Source of the DNA: Vermamoeba vermiformis
Lineage: Eukaryota > Tubulinea > Echinamoebida
NCBI GenBank assembly: GCA_045837725.1
Contig: JBEWZL010000115.1
Location: 1-64,000 of the forward strand
DNA length: 64,000 bases
Direction: 5' to 3'
A program made the translations under genes and the position numbers. The notes beneath the pieces were generated by a model, which did no database searches, was not told where the DNA came from, and saw only the letters and a list, made by a program, of their open reading frames with translations. Below are positions 1 to 10,230 of the stretch, piece by piece. How positions within the stretch are numbered: position 1 is the first letter of the stretch; the number at the start of each line of letters is the position of its first letter.

Positions 1-1684
1 GCTTCCCCTGAGGGGAGTGTTTGGCAGAGGCTCTTCTGTTGGATTGCTTGCAGGTGTGGGAGGTGAGGGTGGTGTCAAATAAACTCCCAATTGATATGTA
101 GTGTTGCTGCCACTCACCCAAGTCCATTCATTAGAAGAAGTGTTGAATCTCCACAGGTCATTAAGATAAGCTAAATGACTGGCATAAGCAAAATTGCTTC
201 AAAAACTTCTTACACTCACCAGACACATAGGTTGGATCATAAAAAGAACCTCCAAACAACCAAACTGTTCCATCTGTGCCTGTCTGTGAGGTAGAACCCA
301 TTCGTGCAGTTGGTATGTTTGCCACTGAGGGTACTCCTTGAGTTCCATACTTTCCAAGTTGGTTTGTTGACGTTGAGCCTCCCATCCATGTCCATTGATT
401 GGTGGAGGGAGTGTACCTCCAGAGGTCATTCAAATAGCCAATGTCTAATGAAAATCAGGCTAAGAATGTTTGAAATTGACTTACTAGTAGCATTAACCAA
501 GCCATAACCTCCAAACAACCAAAATGTTCCGTTAAGGTCAATCCAAGCCTGGCTAGACCGTCGTTCACCAGGCCTTGCAGTGTCTGATGGCACTCCTAGA
601 CTACCATACTCTGCAAATTGATATTGGGTATTGTTTCCACTCATCCAAGTCCATTCATTTGTTGCAGGATTGTACTTCCATAAGTCAACATACTCCCCTG
701 AAATGTAACCTGCAACATAGCCATAACCTCCAAATAACCAAAATGTGCCATTGTGATCTGCACTTGAGCCAAAGCCTTGTCTTGAGCCAGGATTGCTGTC
801 CAATGAGGGGACTCCTTGTGTGCCATAACTTGCCACTTCAGCAGATGTATTGTTGCCACTGACCCACACCCACAACTGAGTGGAGGGGTTGTACTGCCAG
901 ATGTCATTTAAGAACTGGTTAACTAAATGTATTGTAAGAAATTGCAATGGAGACAAACGAAATCATACCCCCCCCACTTCCTCCAAACAACCAAAATGTT
1001 CCATTAGAGGCAGTCCATGACCCTGAATTTGATCTAGCACCAGGAAAATTGGATGATGAGGGTACTCCTTGAGTTCCGTAGTTTCCAAGTTGGTTTGTTA
1101 AGGATGAGCCTCCCATCCATGTCCATTGATTAGTGGAGGGAGTGTACTTCCAGAGGTCATTTAAACCACCCACTGAAGGTGGAAAAGGATCATTTGCAGC
1201 TGTGAGACCATAACCACCAAAGAGCCAGAGTGATCCATCAGCACTTGTCCACGAGATAGCACTCCCTCGTCCACCAGGAATATTGCTATCTGCTGGTACT
1301 CCTTGTGAGCCAAACTGTGCTGGTTCGTTCACAAGATAGGTGCCTTTCATCCAAGTCCACTCGTCCAGCAACGGATCATATCGCCAGAGATCATTGAAAT
1401 ATCCTAAAGCATAGGTCAATAATAATAATAACAATTATTAAGAGTGGGTATTTAACTAGCGTACCATTGCCGTTGGAACTGTATCGCGTAGTAGTGTTGC
1501 TGTAGCCCTTGCCTCCGAAAATCCAAAATTTGCCGTTGAGATCCAACCACGAAACTGGATCGGTACGAGCGCCAGGGACTGCTTTTAATACTTGACACAA
1601 GTACGGAGCGATGTAAATTGCGAGCAATAATATCCGAAATAAACCTAAATAAATAAATTATTAACCTTCGTGGATAACTTGCAT
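1..1684 (-). CDS. Kelch-repeat protein, C-terminus beyond the window
   Basis: Repeated kelch blades are plain to see: the unit NDLWRYxPxxxxWTWMxG is followed by YGTQGVPS and then GTFWLFGG, so the protein should fold as a beta-propeller for protein or glycan binding. I place exons at about 1627-1465, 1403-969, 922-485, 444-220 and 170-1, joined by 43-61 nt GT-AG introns; the frame is open at base 1, so the gene continues to the left. The first kelch exon has no ATG of its own. An ATG at 1684 would give a hydrophobic leader (MQVIHEG then LFRILLLAIYIAP), but only through an implausibly short 21-nt intron, so the start is unresolved. All four internal introns are phase 1 and the complete middle exons are multiples of three, as expected from exon duplication. 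Family assignment is firm; partner and location are unknown. Confidence 0.85.
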
Positions 1685-1885
1685 CTTGAATCCGCAAAAA
1701 AAGAATTAGTTGGGTATAGTAAATTTCATTAAGTAAGTAATTCTTGGCTTACGTAAGTTCATTGAGTGTGGTTTCGAATTCGAGTTTGTGATAGATAAAT
1801 GATTCATCGAAACATCTTTTTTTGCAGTGTCAACTTGTCAGAACAAACCAACCGACCAATCCAATCAATAGGATCGAATAGTGAA

Positions 1886-2167
1886 TCACAACAAAACGAC
1901 CAAGTAGGGTAAAATACTGTATTTATTGAACGTTAAATAAACAAGGGTTGTAGTTGATAAATATCTGTTTCGGGTGGTGTTGAAAAACACCGACCAATCG
2001 CAACCAAGTTTTCCACAACACATGCATTTAACGTCAATAATCTCGTCATTATTAGTACTTTGTATAGCCACGTACTCGTGAGGATACTTGTTAAACTTAA
2101 ACATACCCAAATAATTTCCGTCCGCGACAGATCTCCGCTTTAAAATCGAGATTATGTGACATACCAA
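1886..2167 (-). CDS. Possible coding fragment with a Cys cluster
   Basis: An open frame of about 93 codons with balanced amino acid composition and a central CMCCGKLGCDW cluster that could bind metal or form disulfides. The frame begins with TTG; the first in-frame ATG gives MFKFNKYPHEYVAIQ. AATAAA-like sequence lies near its 3' end. I find no convincing upstream exon, no known domain and no partner. It may be one exon of a small gene or a chance frame. Confidence 0.22.
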   Translation of the reverse strand: MVCHIISILKRRSVADGNYLGMFKFNKYPHEYVAIQSTNNDEIIDVKCMCCGKLGCDWSVFFNTTRNRYLSTTTLVYLTFNKYSILPYLVVLL

Positions 2168-2780
2168 CGTAAAATTAAGTTCTCATTGCTTTACTTTAAA
2201 GTATGGACAAGGTAATTTATCTGTAGGAAAAAAGCCGACAAGATCTAACGTATTTTTTATCAGCGCTACTATGTTACCATATAGTGCAATAATAGTATGT
2301 CCGCATCAGCCAAGCATATGGTCGCTTACGTATACACGACATGACATCCCTGTCACCGTTTGCGCGAAGAAAATCTCGTGGTAAGTCTACTACCGTCAAA
2401 TGTCAGCGGCGATTTGCCGACACGTTATGTAATGTGTTATTTTGACAAGAAAGCTCTGTAACAGAGACAATAATAACCGGTTCTTTGAGACGCTTCAATA
2501 CAAAGAGACTTTTGTTGCTGTTGGCTAGCCAGGAGGCATGATAAGTACCAATTCAAAGAACAAATCTTTTAACCTTTCCAAGGCAGAATAATAACCGTAA
2601 TTCGAATTAGTAGTTTTTTATCGGGCAGGTATCTCACTATGTGCAGAATTTGTTTGCAAGAAATACCGTGTTGTCTACTGGTTCAGCGAATCTACATCTA
2701 GAAAAACACCGTTCACTTATGATTGTCTTGCTAAGTTTGAGGTTTGACTTGGTACGTCAGTTCTGACTACAACGAATGGT

Positions 2781-2975
2781 TTAGAGTCTGAGAGCGGTAG
2801 TGCAGATTAACAGGAGTATTCTTTGGAAGTCCCTATATTTCTTAGTAGTGTAAGTCCAATTACTGCATGTTATTGGTATAGCGACAAACAATAATGCTCT
2901 AACTACGATCAGAATCGCTCGTTCAATCGCGGTGTTGAAATGGTCAGTGGATCGCGATTCATGCGAATTAATCAT
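2781..2975 (-). CDS. Possible small single-pass membrane protein
   Basis: A 64-codon frame opening with ATG at 2975, about 150 bases upstream of and divergent from the gene at 3129. Residues about 20-37 (AILIVVRALLFVAIPIT) could be one transmembrane helix. No family is recognised, and the reading could end or splice at a GTAATT after the helix. Chance occurrence is quite possible. Confidence 0.15.
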   Translation of the reverse strand: MINSHESRSTDHFNTAIERAILIVVRALLFVAIPITCSNWTYTTKKYRDFQRILLLICTTALRL

Positions 2976-3128
2976 GACTGACTATTTTAAAACAGCCGCT
3001 TTAATACATAGTCGATATCCCAGTTGAATTTGAATTCTTTCTTTGTTTTTTGGCTGCCGATATTTTTTGAATCACTTTGACAGGCTTAAATACTGCCGAT
3101 AAATCCTGATTGTTTATTCAGATTCGCT

Positions 3129-3636
3129 ATGGCAGCCACAAGAGAATGCAAAATAATAATCTTTTTGATTATTATGCTCTTCGGAGCAGGCGCGTTCATC
3201 GCGGGCATATTTATAGCCGCAATAGGCATTAGCAGCGATGTTCTAAGTGCCGATGGTAATTACAGCGAAAAATATTTAAATTTTACTAATTATAATCAGT
3301 CATCAAAATTGCTGGCTACGTATTGATAGGCGTAGGCGGTGCTATATTCATCGTAGGCGGAATATTATTCGCTATTAACGTGTACAGTAAGTTCCGATCG
3401 TAATTCCAAATTCGCGCCTAATCATTACAGAAAAACGGCGTGACGAAACATATGAAAAACGAACGGTAAAAAAGCGAGAAAAAGAGGAAAAGAAAAGGCG
3501 GAAGGAAATTGAAGCGAATAAGAAGAACACAATGATCGCATCCTTTTCCACATCCAGCACTGCTTCAACGACTAGCGGCATGTCGACATCACGGTCGAGT
3601 GTATTATTGCTGAATACCTATCCCGAGGAGGTATAA
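3129..3636 (+). CDS. Small two-helix membrane protein with basic tail
   Basis: Three exons (3129-3255, 3300-3386, 3431-3636) join in frame through 44-nt introns with GTAATT and GTAAGT donors. Residues about 10-35 form a first hydrophobic helix rich in Ile, Gly and Ala, and a second Gly-rich helix (YVLIGVGGAIFIVGGILF) follows at once, giving a tight hairpin. The tail is strongly basic and coiled-coil-like (KKREKEEKKRRKEIE), then Ser/Thr-rich. The tail is probably cytoplasmic. No family is recognised. ATG at 3129 is the first in frame and the stop is TAA at 3634. Confidence 0.7.
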
Positions 3637-4022
3637 GCTCATTTTTGTTGTTGTTTATAATGTACAGCTGGTTTTATACCAGAAATTAAAATCTCGAAAA
3701 CCTATCTCGACAGAAATTTCGAATCACAACCGATAATCAGGTACCTGGCGTCATATAATTATCAATATTATGTTATACGACATAAAACATCGCACGAATT
3801 CGTCAATTGGGTAGATTTAATTTCTTTTCATCGTTTGCGGATCTGGATCCAGCCCTCAATCAATGGTTTTTATCCAACAATTTCATATTCTATATGTCAA
3901 ACAAGAATAACGACCGTGGATTATGCAAAATTTTAATTGAGATATATAATAAACAATTTTACGTTGTGCGCAAAGTAGAACTTTGACGCCCACGTGACTT
4001 GACATCACCGTTCACTGAACGA
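3637..4022. other. Convergent 3' intergenic region
   Basis: AT-rich sequence between two genes that converge (stops at 3636 on plus and 4023 on minus). It should hold both 3' untranslated regions and polyadenylation signals; ATAATAAACAATTTT-like runs occur at about 3945-3960. No coding frame of note is seen. Confidence 0.6.
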
Positions 4023-7000
4023 CTAATTCTTTTTGAGAATGCTATTCACGTATTGGTCTCTATTCTTGCTGTTGTAGAGCAATTGGCTGTATTCGCCCAT
4101 CATCAGATTGTTAAATGTATAGTCGCCCGTTTTCTTGCTTCCACCGCTGAATAATTGCAATGATTAGCACGCTTGTTTTTCCCTTATATGGTAATAAATA
4201 GTACTTACTCGTAATTGAAATAATCGTAGTCTCTGTTGCAAGTGTAGCACGTGGTATTGTACAAAATGGAACTGAACAAAATGTTGTCCAATGTTCCGCG
4301 AGGACTGCCAGTCAAACCTTAAAATGATAATAAAATTAATAAAACTAGCACTAAGTTTGTACAAAAATATCGGAAATTATATTGCTAATGTTTTCACGGC
4401 TGTGAAAAATATCATTTTTTCACGGATTAGATCTTGTTCATGAACGGTGTTTCCAAATAAGGCAATACTTACGATTGATGCTCCAACAGTCCCTATTGTT
4501 CGCGCAGTCACTCAACGGACCAATCACTTGATGCTGCACAATGCTGCCGCTGATGTGTCCGAACAGATCCAGCGAACAGAGCGGTTTCCACTGATAGTCC
4601 ACTGACTGCATATTAAAGTTGTCCTTATAATACTGTTGCGTAGTTGAACTGTTGTAATCCACGCCTGCAAACAGATTTCCACCAATCGTTGGCGAGAACA
4701 CTCCGTCGCGCCATAATAGGAACAAGAGGCCTTCGAGCTTGTTCACGACGGAATAACTCGTCGACAAGAAAATAATTGTTCCGTACTCCTCGAGGGCTTC
4801 CTAATTTGGTAAAAGCAATTAATCATAAAGATCTTGGTAAAATAAAAATTGCACGTGAAAAAATTGAGATCACGGCAATTTCGATTATTTCCTTATTTGG
4901 CAAGTGTCAAGAGCATACCTTGATGACGAGAGGTCTCCACGCGTTGTTATTGATGTCAGTCACGTGCCCATTGTACTTTGAAAAGTCAAAAGTTTTCAAC
5001 GTAACTCCGCGCCACGTGTCCACTTCTTTGCGCTGCGAGTCACTGAGACCCAAGTCGTAAATCACCACGGCAATACTTGGCTCGTGCGAGTGCATCGATC
5101 CGACCTAAATGAAAATCCCATAATTAGGAAAGAGCTGCGGATCCTAAAATTATGTTCTTTTTTCACGTACGAGATTTTTGAGGTCGTTGAAGTGGCTGCT
5201 GGCGGCACCAGTGATGAATTTAATCTCGCCCTTGAGATCTTTTTCAATCTGCAAATATTTGCTGTGCGTGACAGTGTTCATGAACGACGAGGCCGTGCCT
5301 TGCGCGGGCAATGACGAGACACCCGCAGTGCAGTGCTTGGTGTAGCGGTCAGGATTGAAATACTTCGAGTACGTCGAGGACGTGCAGCGACACGATTGGT
5401 GGTCTAAAAATAGAACGTGAGGATAAATTATTGCAATGTTTTCGAGTAAAGTTTTTTCCTAACGAGAGCACGAAGTTTATGCATATCCTTTCCAAATAAG
5501 GCAATAATGCGTGAGTACGTACCGTGGAAGTCAGCCTTGACACGTGCTTTGATCGTGTTCCACTGCGCAAAGTTCTTGCTCACGCCGTCCCAGTCCTCAC
5601 ACGTGCGCACTTCGCCTGCACAATAACAAAAATAAACTATTAGCAAACCAATAGATAACAATAGCAAATATAGCACTGCAGCATAATGTCAAACAGACAT
5701 ATTATAAGTAACGGCATTAAAGATTTGTGTCGTGGGAATGTCTCGTGCTATAAATATTCAAATTTGATCATGTGCGCAAGTTCGAGAGTGTTTCCAAATA
5801 AGGAAATATCGCGTCATTGGTGTCACGTACCGTTGTAAGGTCCACTGCCGCGTCTGTGATGCAACACTTCAGTGCCAATCTTCTTCGGGTCCTCGCCACC
5901 AGCCACGTGATTGGTGAATGCCGAGTCCATGGCGCACTGCACACAGACCGTGCGATAGACTTGCATCGAGAACAGCGGCTGATCTTTGCCGTACGACCGC
6001 GTCTCGGTCAGTTCTGCCACTAAAAATAGCACAACCCGTTAGAGCAATATTACTATATTAGGAAATGAGTTGATCGAGAGCAAATTATTTGGTTCAGTGA
6101 AAATACGATTCAGTGAAAATTAATTGAATTACCTGCAGGAGGTGTCAAACACAATTCATCGAGCGCACATTCAACGGCTGGTCTGAAAATGAAATATTAG
6201 CAAAGATTACTATTTTTAGCTAAAAGTATTCTCGTTCACTGAAAATGAAAGATAGATCCGTACTTGATCACGCCGTTAAAAGCACCGCCCCAATAGGTGC
6301 CACCGTGCACGCCACCAGCAGTCATTGGTCGACCCAAAAATGACTCGAGTGTCGTGTTGAAGTGCTCGAACATGCCTGGTCTGCCACCACGTGTCAAACT
6401 GTCACCCATGCCCGTGCAGAAATAGCCTTCTTTGTTGACACGTTGACGGATGTAATTGATTGGCTGACGAATTTCATAGCCGCTGTCCACGTACAAGATC
6501 TGCACCGAAAAATTTTAGCAAAGATTTAATTTTTCCGGATCTGGTCTAATTGTAATTACCTTGCCATATTCTTCGAGTGCTTGTTGCACTACGAGAGCTT
6601 TCCACGCGAAATTTCGCAAACTTTTAACGTGTGGTGGATACTTGTCGAAATCAAAGGGCCGGATCTGTTCCGATAAATAAAAAAATCGTTAGCATTCGAT
6701 TTATCATGTTTTATAATATATTATAGTCATAATTTTATATAATAGAAATAATTAAAGTATTATCTTACCGTTACTTTACACCACTTTGAAATTTGAGCCC
6801 TATTTTCCGCTGACAGACCCAGATCATAAACAGCAATCTAATTAGAGTTGAAATAAGTACGTATATTATTAGAGCTATACCATTATACTATATTTATGCT
6901 ATTATTGCTTATTTACCTCTAAATCGGGCTCCCAGTAGTGAACAGATCCGACGATATTGCCTAAATGACCCACAAACCCAGAACTTGCAGCTGTTACGAG

Positions 7001-7610
7001 TGTAAGTGGCAAATTGAGTAATTCGGGGTCTGTAGTCGGCTTGGGCTTGCAGGGATCGTGACTGTAGCGCTAAATGGAAAAATAATTATTTAAAAATCTA
7101 TAATTGGATCAAAGAATCGAAATTGCAAAAAAATAGTTAAATAGCGCTATAATAACAGAAAAATATTTTATAAGATTTTTGCGTTGAAATTGAGGCAAAA
7201 TTAAGGCGAAGAAAGAGTGTTATTCAGAAAACGGTAAAAAAATATTTGAATAAATCGAATTTACAGCAATAATACTATCTTGATATAATTCGTACCTTAA
7301 TATCCTCATCCGATAAATGATCATTAAAATCGACACGTGGTTTGGCGACGTCATCTTGATGTTGCTGATGCGTTTGAGAGCTTTGAGGTGGCGTAACAGC
7401 TGTTGGTACTCGCGTTACAACATTAGGAACAGTATGTACATTAGGTTTGGTTGGTAAATACACAGCTTCGTAAATATGATCGTTAGATCTAGTGTTGGGC
7501 GTGATAATCCAGATCGTAAACAAAGAACAGCCGATAATCGTTGCTACGAAGGTCTTAAATAATAATTCTGACCTCCGTCGTTCGGCAACACGAGACCGTC
7601 CTCTATGCAT
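4023..7610 (-). CDS. Type II membrane protein with two tandem DUF1647-like domains
   Basis: ATG at 7610 opens a short basic cytoplasmic tail (MHRGRSRVAERRRSE), then one helix (residues about 20-37, TFVATIIGCSLFTIWII) and a Pro/Thr/Gln-rich stem, the layout of Golgi glycosyltransferases. Domain 1 reads LVTAASSGF...IAVYDLGLSAENR...VTIRPFDFDKYPPHV...ALEEYGKILYVDSGYEI, which matches the DUF1647 family (glycosyltransferase-like, function unproven). A second copy follows: VIYDLGLSDSQRKEV...LKTFDFSKYNGHV...ALEEYGTIIFLSTSYSV. Both copies end in a Cys-rich part (VCVQC; CYTCNRDYDYFNYE). The YVDSG motif of copy 1, resembling a DxD-type site, is FLSTS in copy 2, so only the first domain looks catalytic. 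There are about a dozen introns; several carry a CCAAATAAGG-type palindrome. The stop is TAG at 4023. Confidence 0.8.
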
Positions 7611-8015
7611 TCAATTAATAGGCGCGCGTGTTGGTCTGTTGGACAAATCTGAAAAATAAAGGCAGCAAAATTCATTGTGTTATTGATAAATACCACAAAC
7701 AACAGAAATTTATGCTAATAATCGAGAGGTGATATTATAATTAGCCTAGGGAGTTCCAGATTGCCTCTGTTTATAGATCTTTCCCTCCATCGAATGGATC
7801 CGAAATAATTTGAGGTAAACATTATTTTTTTACGTAGGTTGGGTACCAATACTTATGCAATTACAAAATATAGCCCGGTTATGTTATTAAATTCCTCAGG
7901 TGGTTTTAAATAGAAATTTTCTTGCGCATCTCGTTCCAAATTGGCCAATAATAAGCCAAGAAAGTAATAATGATACAATAATAATATATTGTATAATATA
8001 ATTTATCTTACTTGA
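7611..8015. other. Intergenic: promoter of the DUF1647 gene and 3' end of the next
   Basis: About 400 bases between two genes on the minus strand. It is AT-rich and holds no frame I can support. It should contain the promoter for the gene starting at 7610 and the 3' untranslated region of the small membrane protein gene ending at 8016. Confidence 0.5.
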
Positions 8016-8514
8016 TTAGAATTTACGTACAAATTTAATGAATTTAACGAACAAATACTCGCCGCCGATCAACAGACAGAGACTGGTCTTGCCATGAGCA
8101 AGGACCGTGTAGAGATGAATGCCGGTAAGGAGTGCTACTACAGCTAAAATGATAAAATGAGTAAAATCCAAGTTGATAGATAAATTTCTAATCACATCTG
8201 CAGCAACGGATGTGAATTTATTTTTCGTACAATAAATACTTACGACCTAATAAGAATTTAAATACGTTGCGCATGATAGCAACACCCACATTCTAATAAT
8301 TATACGATTATTTAAATTGAAATTCATTTTTTAATCCCTTTGGATTGACCGAACATCAACTTACATCGCCTGAACGAAGCCTTTTTTTGGCATATATATT
8401 TCCTGCTATAGTAGTGATGGTGCCTGCTATGAGCGCGGCGGTTAGCGAAGTTCGTATCGGTTGATCCTGCAAGCTATGCAGATAATTCGATGCAGAATGC
8501 ATAATATTCGACAT
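8016..8514 (-). CDS. Small membrane protein, faintly Mpv17-like
   Basis: Three exons, starting at ATG 8514 and ending at TAA 8016, join in frame to about 108 residues. The order is a leader MSNIMHSASNYLHSLQDQP, a hydrophobic stretch (TSLTAALIAGTITTIAGNIY), a basic loop KKRLRSGD, then FKFLLGPVVALLTGIHLYTVL and a third hydrophobic stretch before the basic end KFIKFVRKF. The pattern YLxxLxxxPxxT...GPVVxxxTxxxLYxVL recalls the N-terminal half of Mpv17/PMP22 proteins, but the usual C-terminal half is absent, so I treat that as weak. Introns have GTAAGT donors. It was missed by simple frame scanning because each exon is short. Confidence 0.6.
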
Positions 8515-8912
8515 TTTGTGCTGAGCTAATAATGTAAGCTAGTAAAAATAGCTCATTGAATGAATATTTTTAATTTTAAGATATTTGCGAGATTAATTTA
8601 GAGCTTAGCAGTTTTAACGGTTTTTGGTCGAAGAAATATTAACGTCAGACGCAACCGCAATAATAATTCATCCTCTATACGGTTAAATTAATGCAAGTCA
8701 AAACATAACGAACAGTTCTTTGTCGTTCACCTGGTAACATCCGCGATCTCATTCAACCCCTGAACGGTCTTTTAATGATCTCGGCTAATGCCAGTTTATG
8801 GCTACATTAGTTAAAACTAATAAAGGTGCAACGTTCACGAGAGTAGGACCGAACAATTTTGCAGTCGTGTTGAACCTCATTCGTTCATTACACGCACAAC
8901 AGAGCACCACAA
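8515..8912. other. Divergent promoter region
   Basis: About 400 bases between the start codons of the small membrane protein (minus, 8514) and the PPTC7-like gene (plus, 8913). AT-rich, with no convincing frame; one plus-strand frame from 8798 overlaps the PPTC7-like first exon out of frame and is a shadow. Confidence 0.5.
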
Positions 8913-10124
8913 ATGCTCCACACAATCATCACACATACGAGTGCAGTAAAGCAAAGAGTATTCACTGCTGCATTGTCCAAGCGCACGATATTCAAGAGTG
9001 CAACGACCCAAAGTAAACCCCCTTGCAGTTCATTTGCAACCGTTGGTTTGTTCGGACTAGCGAAACAATCCTCGGTTAATATGGTACAAAATTATTCTTC
9101 GAAATTATTGTGCGGAGGCAGAAGGTCTTATACAAGTAAGTTAATTAAGCATTAGAAGTATTTGCACATTAAACAAAAAATCAGCTGCAAATGACTCCAA
9201 TCAGCGGCGTAAATTTGAGCACGTGGGTAAGGTCCATATTCCGTGACCTGCTAGCAGTAGGACTTGTGGACATGACGCTTGTTTCAGTTCAACCGACCAA
9301 TCAGTGTTGGGTATATTCGGAGGTAAAAATACATTTAAATTAAATCAGCGTTGTTTTGTTTGCACCAACTTACAACTCTCTTTAGCGACACATGATAAAG
9401 ATAACAAATCTATGCGTAAAGTTGTTGAAAATGCAAAACGAGAAGCGGACAACATTAGTACTACAGATCCGTCAAAGATTATTCAAGCCGCGGTATCTGG
9501 CTTGACCGAAAGTGACTGTCAATGGTATGTTATGATAGCGTAAGTTCAAGTGCGATTAATTACACTGCATTAGCACTGCATGCATTGCCGTATTGAAAGG
9601 CAACACCATTTGCACTGCAAATGTTGGAGGCGCAGGACTGTTGGTGTTCAGACCGTCCAACAAACAAGTAGGCTATTGTAATTCTTCTTATAATATCAGT
9701 CTATTAACATTACTGTAGATTTTGTTCCGCTCGGTAACTCAGAACCAAAACTTAAGAATTCCATCAGATAAGGAAGCTATATCGACTGCAGATGTTCAGT
9801 AGGTCATAGCTTATAGTAGTATAATTAATTTTCATCATGCCGAACAGGATCAAAGTGTCGGAAGGTGACGTCGTTCTACTGGACTCTTACAGCGTGTTCA
9901 ACAACTTGAATGACCAGCTGTTGGTCAGCTTCGCCAGCGAGGTGTTATCAACCGGCACTGGCACTGATGAGAGTTTGGCACAAAATATTGCCAATAGGGT
10001 GGCTTCCCAAGTTCTTAACGAACTAAGCAAAGCTTATGATAGGTTTAAAATTGAAAGGTGGTGTGACGTGACACTAGTGGTCGGCATTGTAGGAAAAACA
10101 GAAAAAGACGATACAAAAAAGTAG
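8913..10124 (+). pseudogene. PPTC7-like PP2C phosphatase homologue, catalytically dead and carrying an in-frame stop
   Basis: The series GHDACFSSTDQSVLGIFG, CTACIAVLKGNTICTANVGGAG and IKVSEGDVVLLDSYSVFNN, spread over several exons, matches the PPTC7/plant PP2C55 type of mitochondrial PP2C phosphatase in order and spacing. The first exon (ATG 8913) encodes a basic, Ser/Thr-rich presequence typical of mitochondrial import. The metal-binding acids are missing: family GVADGVGG is GIFGATHD here, ANLGDSG is ANVGGAG, and TDGLFDN is LDSYSVFNN; only an Asp in CDVTLVV remains of the last motif. Between KFEHVGKVHIP and PASSRTCGHDACF the frame runs through a TGA at 9244-9246, where relatives read straight on, and no splice choice I tried removes it and keeps the frame. 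Exons after it join cleanly (introns at about 9323-9385, 9525-9570, 9661-9719, 9809-9849). Either a young pseudogene or a pseudophosphatase with a sequence error. Confidence 0.72.
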
Positions 10125-10230
10125 AAAGACTACATAATAGTGGCGCGTAACAATTAGTCAGTCCCTTTGAATCCCGTTGAAAGGAAATTAAAATTCATAA
10201 ATAAATTATTATTGAACTTACGGCGCACTT

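Larger units (their letters stand above)
1685..3128. other. Mostly intergenic; two weak coding candidates
   Basis: This 1.4-kb stretch lies between the kelch gene start and the next plus-strand gene. I see no family-level gene. Two minus-strand open frames deserve a note and have their own entries: 2167-1886 (no ATG at its head, contains CMCCGKLGC) and 2975-2781 (ATG start, one hydrophobic stretch). The rest is AT-rich, with frequent stops in all frames. Confidence 0.5.

Noticed and set aside
1417-1436. AAT-repeat tract as a meaningful repeat
   Set aside because: It is a short trinucleotide run inside a kelch-gene intron, ordinary for AT-rich DNA.
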